From the NCBI GenBank assembly GCA_001805055.1, contig MHDZ01000017.1, positions 13,357-51,012 of the forward strand: DNA of 37,656 bases, in the 5' to 3' direction. The notes under the pieces were generated by a model, which was not told where the DNA came from, searched no databases, and was given only the letters and a program-made list of their open reading frames with translations. Positions 1 to 8,165 of this stretch are shown piece by piece (position 1 is the first letter of the stretch; each line of letters begins with the position of its first letter). Source of the stretch: Nitrospirae bacterium GWC2_57_13. GTDB lineage: Bacteria > Nitrospirota > UBA9217. The position numbers and the translations under genes are program-made.

Positions 1-1
1 G

Positions 2-1306
2 GTGGATGACGTCATAACTGCCTCAGACACAAGGATCGGCTACAGAACGGTCAGCAGTTTGGCGTCAGGCGCGTCGAGCACGGCAGATACCGCAGTGACG
101 ATCCCGACGAGCATCGCAGCAGGCACCTACTACTTGGGCGCGATTGCCGATTGGCAAAATTCAGTTTATGAATTCGACGAGACGAACAATGCTCTGGCCG
201 GCAACCAAATCACGATCGTCGGCCCCGATCTTACGACGACCGAGGTGTCGGCCCCCGAGAGCGTCCGGGTGGGCGACTCCATGACAATGGGCTACACCGT
301 GAAGAACGGAGACGGGGGCGGCAGCGCGGGCTGGTCGTATGTCGGATTGTATCTTTCCACGGACAACGTGATCACGACGTCGGACATCAGGCTCGGCTAT
401 TACTACGTTGCCGCCATGGCGGCAGGCGCCGCGACCACGTCCCAGAACACGGTAACCGTGCCGTCCACCCTGGCGCCGGGCACCTACTACATTGGCGCAA
501 TTGCCGATTATGCGAATAACGTCGCGGAGCCCGACGAGACGAACAATGCCCTGGCCGGGAGCCAGATCACGGTGATCGGCCCGGACCTGACCATCAGCTC
601 CGTGAGCGCACCGGCGGACTTTCCTGCCGGAGGCTCTGTCGCGGTGACCGCCACGGTGACTGCCTCGGCCGACGGCGCCGATGTATCGCAGGGCTTCTCC
701 GTGTGCCTGTATCTCTCGCAGGACACGACCATCACCGAGTCGGACACCTATCTGGGCGAATGGTCAGTGACCTCCCTGGCCGCGGGGCAATCGAGCTCTG
801 CCACCACCACGGTCACTGTTCCCTCATCCCTGACGTTCGGAGCGACATATTATGTCGGAGCCGTCGCCGATTGCCGGTCTAACTACGTGAAGGAGTCGGA
901 CGAGACGAATAATGCCCGCGCGGGAAATGCCGTTACCGTGGTCGGTCCTGACCTGGTGTTGAGCGGGGTGAGCGGTCCCGCGACTGCGGCATTTGGGGAA
1001 CAGGTTGCCGTGACTACGACTGTGACGAATGCGACGGAGGGGGTTGTCCCCGGTACGTTCTACGTTCACATTTTCCTTTCCGATAACAGTACCATCACTT
1101 CGAGCGACACCTATATAGGCAGCCGGGTGATATCGGGTATGGGGCCGGGTGCCTCGAGCACCGAGGCGACCACGGTGACCATTCCCACGACCCTCAAGCG
1201 GGGGACCTACTACATAGGCGCCATCGTGGACTATCTGAATTCCGTCAATGAGTCCGATGAAACGAACAATGCTTTGACCGGAAACACGATTCTGATCAAG
1301 CGGTAA
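2..1306 (+). CDS. CARDB-repeat surface/extracellular protein, 3' part only
   Basis: The frame is open from the window edge, so this is the C-terminal part of a larger protein. The start shown is the first codon in frame, not a real start. It contains at least three full repeats and one partial repeat of about 115-120 residues. Each begins near GPDL, carries a block like LYLSxDxxIxxSDxxLG and TYYIGAIADYxNxVxExDETNNA, and ends in ITVxGPDL. This pattern fits CARDB domains (PF07705), bacterial Ig-like adhesion modules usually found in exported or cell-surface proteins. The DETNNA block recurs at about residues 59, 178, 300 and 419. The protein ends soon after the last repeat (TILIKR) with no visible anchor or sorting domain. 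The signal peptide and any catalytic domain would lie upstream of the window. Its function beyond adhesion or scaffolding is unknown. Confidence 0.8.
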   Translation: MDDVITASDTRIGYRTVSSLASGASSTADTAVTIPTSIAAGTYYLGAIADWQNSVYEFDETNNALAGNQITIVGPDLTTTEVSAPESVRVGDSMTMGYTVKNGDGGGSAGWSYVGLYLSTDNVITTSDIRLGYYYVAAMAAGAATTSQNTVTVPSTLAPGTYYIGAIADYANNVAEPDETNNALAGSQITVIGPDLTISSVSAPADFPAGGSVAVTATVTASADGADVSQGFSVCLYLSQDTTITESDTYLGEWSVTSLAAGQSSSATTTVTVPSSLTFGATYYVGAVADCRSNYVKESDETNNARAGNAVTVVGPDLVLSGVSGPATAAFGEQVAVTTTVTNATEGVVPGTFYVHIFLSDNSTITSSDTYIGSRVISGMGPGASSTEATTVTIPTTLKRGTYYIGAIVDYLNSVNESDETNNALTGNTILIKR

Positions 1307-1315
1307 CATTATCGA

Positions 1316-1343
1316 GGGTCCCTCTGGCAGTCCGGAGGGACCC
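1316..1343 (+). terminator. Hairpin after the CARDB gene, possible terminator
   Basis: GGGTCCCTC pairs perfectly with GAGGGACCC and the stem can extend inward through a G-U pair to a 4-nt loop. It starts 10 bases after the TAA stop. No clear U tract follows, so it may be a weak terminator or a transcript-end stabiliser. Confidence 0.45.
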
Positions 1344-1419
1344 CTATCTGTGTCAGACGGTCAATAAGTTTAATAAAAAGAGACCGGTAATCAGCATATA
1401 TCGTAATGTAAGCCGTTTC

Positions 1420-1836
1420 TTACTCAGTGATGATCCGGTAGCTGTTCGTGATGGTCCCTGCCTTGGCGAGGGTCGCGCCGACGGAGCAGTACTTCTCCAG
1501 GGAGAGCTTGATGGACCGCTCAACGGCTTGCTGCTCCACGTCCTTGCCTTTCACGACATACTCGATATGCACTTCCGTAAAGATATGCGGGTAGTCGTCC
1601 TGCTGCTCGCCCTTGACGTTCATTTCCAGTCCTGTCACGTTCTGGCGCTTCTTTCGCAGGATCGATATCACGTCCATGCCCGTGCATCCGCCGAATCCCA
1701 CGAGCAGCATCTCCATGGGCCGAAGGCCCGCATTCCTGCCCCCCACGGGCGCGTCTGCGTCCATGGTGATCGTGTGGCCCGTGCCTGATGTTCCCCTGAA
1801 CTCCATGCCGTCAACGAGGGTGACTTTCGCCTTCAT
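1420..1836 (-). CDS. OsmC/Ohr-family peroxiredoxin-like protein (YhfA type)
   Basis: This 138-residue protein matches the OsmC family in length and layout. The two family cysteines are visible: one in GGCTGMDV at the start of the central helix and one in KYCSVGATL about 70 residues later. Family members reduce organic hydroperoxides or act in thiol-dependent redox homeostasis in the cytoplasm. The spacing and the PMEMLLVGFGGCTG block resemble the YhfA-like subgroup rather than classical Ohr. The ORF track starts 16 codons earlier, but the ATG at 1836 is preceded by a good GGAGGT ribosome site about 9 bases upstream on the minus strand, and family proteins start with this MKAKV-like strand. 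It is divergent from the dsr locus and separated from it by 1.3 kb, so co-regulation is not evident. Confidence 0.85.
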   Translation of the reverse strand: MKAKVTLVDGMEFRGTSGTGHTITMDADAPVGGRNAGLRPMEMLLVGFGGCTGMDVISILRKKRQNVTGLEMNVKGEQQDDYPHIFTEVHIEYVVKGKDVEQQAVERSIKLSLEKYCSVGATLAKAGTITNSYRIITE

Positions 1837-2367
1837 CTGATCATTACCTCCGCTTGGTTCATTCGTAATAAAGCTGAAAAGCAACTGCGTACTTCATTCC
1901 AACAAGCGCACAAAGAAAGCCGTGACAGAAACGAGAGAAAGGCCGCTGGATATGGATGAAAAATGCATGGATCAAGTAATCCTGAAAAAAGCAGTTGGCC
2001 ACGGATTAACACGGATATTATGCGGATCCGCAGAGGGCATGACGCATGCAGCAGAGGGGTATAGACGCTATGCGCTTTGCTCTCTGCTCCATGCGTCTTC
2101 ACGTGTTCATCAGTGGTTACAACTGCCGCTCATAGGTTAAATATATATGCAGGTTGTCATGCTAACAGATGTGCCGCAGGGTGTCAAGAAAACCGGATGG
2201 CGAGATAAGTCAGCGAGCGAAGCTGTTGTCCATCATGCGCTGCTCCCTGACGACTTGCCTGCAGCACCGGAACCGCTCTGCGTCGTTGTTTTAGGGCGCA
2301 TGGTTTCGCAACCATAGAACTGGTTGCATTCCGATACAATCCTGTCGCGGCGATAACCCGTGAATTT

Positions 2368-2383
2368 TTGGTAAAATTGCCAA
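2368..2383. promoter_or_regulatory. Dyad element, copy 1 (candidate regulator site)
   Basis: TTGGTAAAATTGCCAA reads as TTGGnAAnnTTnCCAA, a near-perfect dyad. A second copy, differing at two central bases, lies 92 bp downstream. Its centre is about 213 bp upstream of the start predicted from the sigma-54-like element. Its role as an activator site is inferred from position only. Confidence 0.45.
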
Positions 2384-2459
2384 TCTTTATATTTGATCTG
2401 TTAACTGCTTGAATAACAGCATGATAATTAAGTAATTGCCATTTGGTCGTATTGTTAAG

Positions 2460-2475
2460 TTGGTAAAAAAGCCAA
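2460..2475. promoter_or_regulatory. Dyad element, copy 2 (candidate regulator site)
   Basis: TTGGTAAAAAAGCCAA matches copy 1 at 14 of 16 positions and keeps the outer TTGG/CCAA arms. Its centre is about 121 bp upstream of the start predicted from the sigma-54-like element. Between the copies, at about 2434-2447, half-sites occur in the opposite arrangement (ATTGCCA then TTGGT). Confidence 0.45.
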
Positions 2476-2561
2476 AATTTATAGCAGACGCTTATCCGGT
2501 CAGAAATGAATTTTTGTTTTAAAAATGGTATGTTAGATCTTTGTAAAGGCGCAATCTGTCA

Positions 2562-2578
2562 TTGGCAGTCAACTTGCA
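2562..2578 (+). promoter_or_regulatory. Sigma-54-like -24/-12 element upstream of dsrA
   Basis: TTGGCAGTCAACTTGCA aligns with the YTGGCACG-N4-TTGCW consensus. The invariant GG (2564-2565) and GC (2576-2577) are 12 bases apart, as required. Only two positions after the GGCA differ. Transcription would start near 2589, leaving a leader of about 560 nt before dsrA. The upstream dyads sit where enhancer-binding proteins usually bind. Confidence 0.45.
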
Positions 2579-2710
2579 TTTTGTAGCGGACGAGTTTGCA
2601 AAATTAAAATTATAATGAGCCGTTCATCCGGAACCTGCTGAACCTCGCCCACTGGTTAGCGACATAAGTATTAAATTTCAGAGTATTATGGCAGGATTAG
2701 TTTTTTTTAT

Positions 2711-2739
2711 TTGACAAAAGAAAGTATATGAAAGATACT
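2711..2739 (+). promoter_or_regulatory. Sigma-70-like promoter upstream of dsrA
   Basis: A perfect TTGACA is followed after 17 bases by GATACT (4 of 6 against TATAAT). The start would be near 2746, leaving about 400 nt of leader before dsrA. This could be an alternative or basal promoter. Confidence 0.45.
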
Positions 2740-3148
2740 ACGGCTTCTTATCATACTGAATTCCCAAAAAGTACAAGCAAGATTTCGGAAATCCCAATAG
2801 CTATCTGATCAAGTATGACTCTTCGCCGGTGATCTCCTGTTCACGGATTCTTTCCTGAAAGGGCGGGTTGCCGTGCGAGTGCGGCAATCCTGAAGTATCG
2901 ATCCATTCAATCCAGATACGATACTGAGCAGGTATTTCATTGGTAGACGTAGGTCTGTTTCGTCTCGGTTCACAGGATATTGCAAGAAAGGGGGGCGTTC
3001 CAGCAATACATTTTAGGTAGGCGTCGAGCCGTACTTTAGTCCTGCGGATTCTTCGCTGCCGTACGTACGTGAGCGGCGGCGGGGCTGAACGATGAAGGCG
3101 TCGCATTGAACCGGTTGCTGAAAATATTTTTATAAGGAGGGTTTCCGA

Positions 3149-4327
3149 ATGAGCAAAGATGGAAAAACACCGATGCTTGATGAATTGGAAAAAGGCGCAT
3201 GGCCGAGTTTCGTAAAAGAGATCAAGAAGGCCGCTGTCAAGAAGGACTCGGCAAAGGACCTTCTCGGCATTCTCGAAAGATCCTACAAGGACAAGATCGG
3301 CCACTGGAAGCACGGCGGCATCGTGGGCGTGCTCGGCTACGGCGGCGGCGTCATCGGCCGCTACTGCGACCTGCCTGAGGAATTCCCCGGCGTCGCTCAT
3401 TTCCACACCGTTCGTATCAACCAGACCGCCGGCTTCTTCTACACCTCCCAGGCGCTGCGCGAGCTCATGGATATCTGGGATGAGCATGGAAGCGGCCTGA
3501 CCAACTTCCACGGCTCCACGGGAGACATGGTCCTTCTGGGAACCACCACGGACCAGCTCGAGCCCATTTTCGCCAAGACCACGGCGAAGGGTTGGGACCT
3601 CGGCGGTTCCGGTTCCTGCCTCCGCACACCCAGCTGCTGCGTGGGCATGGCCCGCTGCGAATTTTCCAATATCGACGCCATGGACATCTGCGACAATCTT
3701 ACCCATGAGTTCCAGGACGAGCTTCATCGTCCCGCATTCCCCTACAAGTTCAAGATCAAAGTATCCGGCTGCGCCAATGACTGCACGGCTTCCATTGCCC
3801 GCGCCGACCTCTCGATCATCGGCACCTGGAGAGACACGATCCGTATCGACCAGGCCGAAGTGAAGATCGCAGCCAAGGACATGGACATCAAGACCGAAGT
3901 GACCGACATGTGCCCCACCCACTGCATGAGCTGGGACGGCAGCACGCTCAAGATCGCCGACAAGGACTGCAACCGCTGCATGCACTGCATCAACCGCATG
4001 CCCAAGGCCCTGCGTCCCGGCAAGGAAAAAGGCGCGACCATCCTGCTCGGCGGCAAGGCCCCGATCGTGACCGGCGCGCTGATGAGCTGGGTCATCGTTC
4101 CCTTTGTGAAGCTTGAGAAGCCCTATGACAATCTCAAAGACCTCATCCGCAAGCTCTGGGAGTGGTGGGACGATCACGGCAAGAACCGCGAGCGCATCGG
4201 CGAACTCGTTGACCGCATGGGGATGAAGTCCATGCTCGAAGCAACCGGTCTGCCGCCCGTGCCGCAGATGGTGAAAGCTCCGAGAACGAACCCCTATGTG
4301 TTCTGGAATCCTGAAGACGTGAAATAA
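3149..4327 (+). CDS. dsrA: Dissimilatory sulfite reductase alpha subunit DsrA
   Basis: DsrA pairs with DsrB in the cytoplasmic alpha2beta2 siroheme enzyme that reduces sulfite and forms the DsrC trisulfide. The 392 residues are somewhat shorter than the Desulfovibrio protein. The siroheme/[4Fe-4S] cysteines are visible as CLRTPSC near residue 157 and GCANDC near residue 208. The inserted ferredoxin domain carries CPTHC near 255 and CNRCMHC near 274. The stretch [11 protein letters not shown] is typical of DsrA. The ATG has a strong ribosome site (AAGGAGGG) 8 bases upstream. dsrB follows after 27 bases with its own GAGGAGGA. The dsrD neighbour argues for a reductive-type enzyme. Sequence type (reductive versus oxidative DsrAB) should be settled by a tree. 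Confidence 0.97.
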   Translation: MSKDGKTPMLDELEKGAWPSFVKEIKKAAVKKDSAKDLLGILERSYKDKIGHWKHGGIVGVLGYGGGVIGRYCDLPEEFPGVAHFHTVRINQTAGFFYTSQALRELMDIWDEHGSGLTNFHGSTGDMVLLGTTTDQLEPIFAKTTAKGWDLGGSGSCLRTPSCCVGMARCEFSNIDAMDICDNLTHEFQDELHRPAFPYKFKIKVSGCANDCTASIARADLSIIGTWRDTIRIDQAEVKIAAKDMDIKTEVTDMCPTHCMSWDGSTLKIADKDCNRCMHCINRMPKALRPGKEKGATILLGGKAPIVTGALMSWVIVPFVKLEKPYDNLKDLIRKLWEWWDDHGKNRERIGELVDRMGMKSMLEATGLPPVPQMVKAPRTNPYVFWNPEDVK

Positions 4328-4354
4328 AAAATTCCTTGAGGAGGAATACCTATA

Positions 4355-5428
4355 ATGGCTGACAAACCGAAAAGAATAACAGACATTGGAGCGCCTCATT
4401 ACAGCAAATTTCTCCCTCCCGTGATCGCCAAGAACTACGGGAAGTGGAAGTATCATGACATGATCAATAAGGGCGTGATGAAGCACGTGTCCGAGACGGG
4501 CGACGAGCTCTACACGGTCCGCATCGCAACGCCGCGCCTTGTGAGCACCGACTACATCCGCGAGATGTGCGACGTGGCCGAGAAGTTCAGCGGCGGGCAC
4601 CTGCGCTGGACAACGCGGCATAACATCGAGTTCTTCCCGGCCAAGGACCAGGTTGATCCGCTCCAGGCCGAGCTGAAGAAGCGCGGCCACATGGTCGGCG
4701 GCATCGGCTACGGCATCAGCAACGTGGTGCATACCCAGGGCTGGATCCACTGCCATACGCCGGCAACGGACGCATCGGGAGTTGTGAAGGCAGTCATGGA
4801 CGAACTGCATGAGTACTTCACGACCAAGTCCCTGCCCGCCCGGGTCAGGATCGCGCTGGCCTGCTGCCTCAATATGTGCGGGGCCGTGCATTGCTCCGAC
4901 ATCGCCATCCTCGGCGTTCACCGCAAGCCGCCCCGGGTTCTCGATGCCACGCTGGCGAACCAGTGCGAGATCCCCACGACGATCGCTTCCTGCCCCACGG
5001 GCGCCATCAGCCCGAACCCGGCAATGAAGTCCGTGAAGATCAAGGAAGAGCGCTGCATGTACTGCGGCAACTGCTACACCATGTGCCCGTCCCTGCCCCT
5101 TGCCGACGCGACGGGCGGCGGCATCTCCATCTGGGTGGGCGGCAAGGTGTCGAACGCCCGCGGCGTGCCCCGGATGTCCAAGCTGGCCATCCCGTTCCTT
5201 CCGAACAATCCGCCCCGGTGGCCCGAGGTCGTTAAGGCCGTGAAGCACCTGGTGGAAGTTTATGCCAAGGATGCGCGCAAGCACGAGCGCATGGGTGAGT
5301 GGATCGAGCGGGTCGGCTGGGAGCGGTTCTTCAAGCTGACCGGACTGCCCTTCACCTATCAGCACATCGACGATTTCACCTTTGCCCGTGAGACGTTCCG
5401 CATGACCCCCACCTTCAAGTGGGAGTAG
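4355..5428 (+). CDS. dsrB: Dissimilatory sulfite reductase beta subunit DsrB
   Basis: This is the partner of DsrA; in known enzymes the catalytically active siroheme sits at the beta-linked site. The protein has 357 residues. It shows the [12 protein letters not shown] region, the cysteine-rich [14 protein letters not shown] stretch, and a later [15 protein letters not shown] segment. A ferredoxin domain ([12 protein letters not shown]) begins near residue 234. The C-terminal end ([11 protein letters not shown]) is conserved in DsrB. Translation starts at an ATG with GAGGAGGA upstream. It is co-transcribed with dsrA and is followed after 16 bases by a strong terminator-like hairpin. Expression of dsrAB can therefore be set higher than that of the downstream dsrD-N block. 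Confidence 0.97.
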   Translation: MADKPKRITDIGAPHYSKFLPPVIAKNYGKWKYHDMINKGVMKHVSETGDELYTVRIATPRLVSTDYIREMCDVAEKFSGGHLRWTTRHNIEFFPAKDQVDPLQAELKKRGHMVGGIGYGISNVVHTQGWIHCHTPATDASGVVKAVMDELHEYFTTKSLPARVRIALACCLNMCGAVHCSDIAILGVHRKPPRVLDATLANQCEIPTTIASCPTGAISPNPAMKSVKIKEERCMYCGNCYTMCPSLPLADATGGGISIWVGGKVSNARGVPRMSKLAIPFLPNNPPRWPEVVKAVKHLVEVYAKDARKHERMGEWIERVGWERFFKLTGLPFTYQHIDDFTFARETFRMTPTFKWE

Positions 5429-5444
5429 GATGCAGTTACTGATG

Positions 5445-5482
5445 ACCGGCCTCCCGGACAGGTGTTCGGGGGGCCGGTTTTT
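5445..5482 (+). terminator. Strong intrinsic terminator between dsrB and dsrD
   Basis: ACCGGCCTCCCGGAC pairs with GTTCGGGGGGCCGGT across a 4-nt AGGT loop, giving a 15-bp stem with two wobble pairs. It ends directly in TTTTT. It lies between the dsrB stop and the dsrD ribosome site and would attenuate read-through. Confidence 0.85.
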
Positions 5483-5517
5483 CGAGCATGCTTAGTGAAA
5501 TTCTGAGAGGAGCCCCC

Positions 5518-5748
5518 ATGGACGCTGCGGAACTGCAGAAAAAGATATACGACATGGTAGAAAAGAGCCAGGGCAAAAAGAAGCTGAAGCCCGGGGACAT
5601 CACGAAGGCGATGGAAGCCGAAGGCGCAGAAAAGGCTGATATCAAAGCGGCGCTTCGTGAGCTGATAGACGGAGGCAGGCTGGTGTATTCGTACTTCGGC
5701 GGCACTGCCGTCGAGATCCCCCATAAGGAAGGTTCGGCAAATCCCTGA
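5518..5748 (+). CDS. dsrD: DsrD, allosteric activator of sulfite reductase
   Basis: DsrD is a small winged-helix protein that stimulates DsrAB activity and marks reductive sulfur metabolism. The 76 residues fit the usual length of about 78. The pattern of an N-terminal helix, a GDITKAM helix and the wing region GRLVYSYFGGTAVEI agrees with the family. The track ORF starts 10 codons earlier, but the ATG at 5518 has GAGAGGAG at proper distance and gives the family N terminus. It overlaps dsrN by one base (TGATG), so the two are translationally coupled. It follows the terminator hairpin after dsrB, so either read-through or a separate promoter is needed. No clear promoter is seen in the 35 bases between. 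Confidence 0.9.
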   Translation: MDAAELQKKIYDMVEKSQGKKKLKPGDITKAMEAEGAEKADIKAALRELIDGGRLVYSYFGGTAVEIPHKEGSANP

Positions 5749-7142
5749 TGCGACGGATCCCGAGGGTGGTGTTTTCGGCCGTCCGCGGAGGGTCGGGGAA
5801 GACGATCATTTCCATCGGGGTCGCCGTTGCCTGGCGGAAGCACGGCAGGCGGATCGGCGTTTTCAAAAAAGGTCCTGACTTCATCGATGCCGGGTGGCTC
5901 GGCGCAGCAGCCGGCAGCGACTGTTATAACCTCGATCTCTTTCTGATGGAGCCCAGCGCGATCCTCCGTTCCTTTGCGGAACATACCATGGGGGTCGACG
6001 CAGCAGTGATCGAGGGGAACCGGGGGCTCTTCGATGGGTTGGACGATGCGGGCACGTACAGTACCGCCCGCCTCGCCCGCCTCCTCGCTGCCCCGGTTGT
6101 TCTTATCATAGATTGCACCAAGGTCACGGCGACCGTTGCCGCCCTGGTGCTCGGATGCCGTGATTTCGATCCTGCTGTGAGCCTTCAAGGTGTGATCCTG
6201 AACCGCGTCGCCTCAGGCCGGCAGGAATCGGTGATCCGGAAGGCCGTGGAAGGGGCCACGGGAATACCTGTTGTAGGCGCAGTCCCGCGGCTGCGGCAGG
6301 AGGAGTTCCCGGAACGACACATGGGGCTTACCCCCTTCCAGGAGCATCCTGAAGTCAACCAGGCGATCGCGGCAGCTGGAGCGATGGCGGAAAAATATAT
6401 CGATCTGGACGCTCTTTGGAATATCGCATCAGAAGCGCCTGACGTGGAAGCGCCCGAGGCCCTCATCGGGCAGGGCCCCCGGGGCGATTCGTTCGTAAGG
6501 GTCGGCATCATCCAGGACCGGGCCTTTCAGTTCTATTATCCCGACAACCTGGAAGCGCTCAGAAAGCAGGGCGCCGAACTGGTGCAGCTCAACGCGTTGA
6601 GCGATGCCGCGCTTCCCGGGATCGACGCCCTGTATATCGGCGGCGGTTTTCCTGAAACACAGGCCGCGGAACTGGCTGCGAACGACAAATTCTGCGCGTC
6701 GCTCAGAGCAGCAGTAGAACGCGGGCTTCCGGTCTACGCGGAGTGCGGAGGCCTCATTTACCTCGGCAGAAGCCTGCAGGTCGACGGCAAGACCTATCCC
6801 ATGGCGTCAGTGCTGCCGGCGGATTTTGTGCTCGAAAAGAGACCGCAGGCGCATGGGTATACCGTACTCGAAGCAGGTGAGAATCCCTTCTTCCCTGTTG
6901 GCACCGTGCTGAAGGGTCATGAGTTTCATTATTCCCGGATCGCGAATCATGACGAGCTTTCGGGAATGGGGCTGCGGATGCAGCGCGGCGTTGGCATCGA
7001 CGGCAAAAACGACGGCTTGGTTTATAAGAATGTGCTGGCCGCCTATACCCATCTTCATGCCCTCGGCGCACCGGCCTGGGCAGAGGGTATCGTGCGAAAA
7101 GCGCGGGAGTACAGGAAGAGAGCAGGGCAGGAGGCAGGGTGA
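5748..7142 (+). CDS. dsrN: DsrN, cobyrinic acid a,c-diamide synthase-like siroheme amidase
   Basis: DsrN is expected to amidate siroheme for DsrAB, using glutamine and ATP in the cytoplasm. The 464 residues match the CobB/CbiA family. An N-terminal ATP-binding domain carries a P-loop (RGGSGKT, residues 13-19) and EGNRGLFDG near residue 85. A C-terminal glutamine amidotransferase domain has the nucleophile Cys333 in YAECGGL and a late HEFHYS motif. Its place inside the dsr operon, overlapping dsrD and the next ORF by one and four bases, favours DsrN over a cobalamin-pathway CobB. No other cobalamin genes are near. The start ATG overlaps the dsrD stop, indicating translational coupling. Confidence 0.88.
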   Translation: MRRIPRVVFSAVRGGSGKTIISIGVAVAWRKHGRRIGVFKKGPDFIDAGWLGAAAGSDCYNLDLFLMEPSAILRSFAEHTMGVDAAVIEGNRGLFDGLDDAGTYSTARLARLLAAPVVLIIDCTKVTATVAALVLGCRDFDPAVSLQGVILNRVASGRQESVIRKAVEGATGIPVVGAVPRLRQEEFPERHMGLTPFQEHPEVNQAIAAAGAMAEKYIDLDALWNIASEAPDVEAPEALIGQGPRGDSFVRVGIIQDRAFQFYYPDNLEALRKQGAELVQLNALSDAALPGIDALYIGGGFPETQAAELAANDKFCASLRAAVERGLPVYAECGGLIYLGRSLQVDGKTYPMASVLPADFVLEKRPQAHGYTVLEAGENPFFPVGTVLKGHEFHYSRIANHDELSGMGLRMQRGVGIDGKNDGLVYKNVLAAYTHLHALGAPAWAEGIVRKAREYRKRAGQEAG

Positions 7143-7501
7143 GCACGGAGTCACGGCAAGGCAAAGGAGTCTACTGTCCGTTCTGTTCCAGTCCGCTCGC
7201 GCGGCCCAGGCCGATCCAGGCCGGGGTCGGCGCCACGGTAGACGGCGGCGCGTGCTCCTGCGGGGCGCGTTATCTGACGGATCCCACGGGTAAGAACGTG
7301 GGCGAGTTGATGCTGCAGGCGCTCACCATGATGGGGGAGGCCCTGTCGCGGGGCCCCTTTGATCTGGCTCAGGGTGTTGATTACGATGAGGTCATCTTGA
7401 GCTATGATTGGAGAATGCATCGTTCTCTCGGCGAGCCCGAGGGCTACATGGACGGACACGGCAGGCTCTATATGTTCCGCGAGAGAAAAAATACACCCTG
7501 A
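7139..7501 (+). CDS. Uncharacterised zinc-ribbon protein embedded in the dsr operon
   Basis: I do not recognise this 120-residue protein as a named Dsr component. It starts with GTG inside the dsrN stop (GTGA, 4-base overlap), which strongly suggests translational coupling. Near the N terminus a CPFC pair (residues 13-16) and a CSCG pair (39-41) could form a zinc ribbon or a small metal site. The rest is acidic and aromatic, with YDEVILSYDWRMHRS and a C-terminal GHGRLYMFRER. No signal peptide or membrane segment is seen. dsrC follows after 114 bases. Position suggests a role in Dsr maturation, siroheme loading or regulation, but this is inference. DsrT, another small dsr-locus protein, is a possible alternative that a profile search would decide. 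Confidence 0.75.
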   Translation: MSTESRQGKGVYCPFCSSPLARPRPIQAGVGATVDGGACSCGARYLTDPTGKNVGELMLQALTMMGEALSRGPFDLAQGVDYDEVILSYDWRMHRSLGEPEGYMDGHGRLYMFRERKNTP

Positions 7502-7560
7502 TCAGAGCGGCGAGGGAAGTCTTCAGAAGCGCTGCGCAGGGAAGACAGATGTTCGGGAAA

Positions 7561-7589
7561 TTGAGACTCGTGAAGAGTGTATCAATTAT
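7561..7589 (+). promoter_or_regulatory. Weak candidate promoter ahead of dsrC
   Basis: TTGAGA is followed after 17 bases by AATTAT, 27 bases before the dsrC start. This 114-bp gap is the largest inside the dsrD-N-C block, so a separate dsrC promoter is plausible. The match is modest. Confidence 0.25.
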
Positions 7590-7615
7590 CAATTCAATGA
7601 AAGGGGTACAAAACA

Positions 7616-7951
7616 ATGGCAATGGTTGATGTCAAAGGGAAGTCAATCGAAGTGGATGAGGACGGCTTTCTGGCCAACCTCGATGACTGGAGCATGGACG
7701 TGGCGAACTATTTCGCCGAGGTCGAGGGGATCGATATGTCCGACCAGCACTGGGAAGTCGTGAATTTTCTGCGCGAGTATTACAAGCAGTACCAGATCGC
7801 GCCGATGATCAAGATCCTGGTGAAGGAGATCGGCAAGAAGCTCGGCCCCGACAAGGGCAACACCAAGTACCTCTATGAGCTGTATCCGGGCGGACCGGCA
7901 AAGCAGGCCTGCAAGATCGCGGGTCTTCCGAAGCCGACAGGCTGCGTGTAA
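7616..7951 (+). CDS. dsrC: DsrC, sulfur-carrier substrate of sulfite reductase
   Basis: DsrC accepts the sulfur of sulfite as a trisulfide between its two C-terminal cysteines and passes it to the DsrMKJOP complex. The 111 residues include the conserved flexible C-terminal arm. It carries both redox cysteines, 10 residues apart (CKIAGLPKPTGCV), the second being the penultimate residue. This distinguishes true DsrC from TusE-type or RspA-type relatives. The helix-rich body (WSMDVANYFAEVEGIDM, HWEVVNFLREYY) is typical. AAAGGGG precedes the ATG; a second ATG two codons later is possible. It closes the dsrD-N block and is followed by an intrinsic terminator. Confidence 0.96.
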   Translation: MAMVDVKGKSIEVDEDGFLANLDDWSMDVANYFAEVEGIDMSDQHWEVVNFLREYYKQYQIAPMIKILVKEIGKKLGPDKGNTKYLYELYPGGPAKQACKIAGLPKPTGCV

Positions 7952-8097
7952 GACATCGCACGCCACGGGCCGCATTTTGCCGCCCGGGCGAATTCGCCGC
8001 TGGAGCACTTTTGCAGACCTCCGGTACCGATGGGCGGGGAAGGTTAAGCCGGCATCGGCTTCGGGGCTGCAAGGGCGGCATCCATACAGGGCGAAGG

Positions 8098-8132
8098 CAG
8101 GGGATAGTTGAGAGATTATCCCCTGTTTTTTT
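8098..8132 (+). terminator. Intrinsic terminator after dsrC
   Basis: CAGGGGATA pairs perfectly with TATCCCCTG across a 10-nt loop, followed by seven T. It lies 147 bases past the dsrC stop and 34 bases before dsrH. Confidence 0.9.
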
Positions 8133-8165
8133 ATCTACCAGACATCTCCAGGGAGGTGATTTATT

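Larger units (their letters stand above)
1837..3148. other. 1.3 kb intergenic region upstream of dsrA, AT-rich in the middle
   Basis: No convincing gene is seen; the track ORFs here lack ribosome sites and family signatures. The stretch from about 2340 to 2790 is much more AT-rich than the flanks. It holds two near-identical dyads (2368-2383, 2460-2475), a sigma-54-like element (2562-2578), a perfect TATAAT at 2611-2616 without a good -35, and a sigma-70-like promoter (2711-2739). A small hairpin ATGGTT-TCGC-AACCAT lies at 2300-2315. Bases 1999-2016 carry a dispersed repeat word seen again at 19943-19960. The dsrA ribosome site AAGGAGGG lies just before 3149. Confidence 0.7.

Noticed and set aside
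1-1306. CARDB nucleotide repeats as a CRISPR or tandem-repeat array
   Set aside because: The periodicity of about 350 bp comes from homologous protein domains with diverged DNA, and the frame stays open throughout.
2801-5365. 854-residue minus-strand ORF covering dsrAB
   Set aside because: It mirrors two confidently identified genes, begins without a ribosome site, is rich in His/Ala/Arg typical of antisense frames in GC-rich DNA, and shows no domain.
5748-7142. Cobalamin biosynthesis CobB/CbiA
   Set aside because: The fold is the same, but one-base coupling to dsrD and the absence of other cobalamin genes make DsrN the better call.
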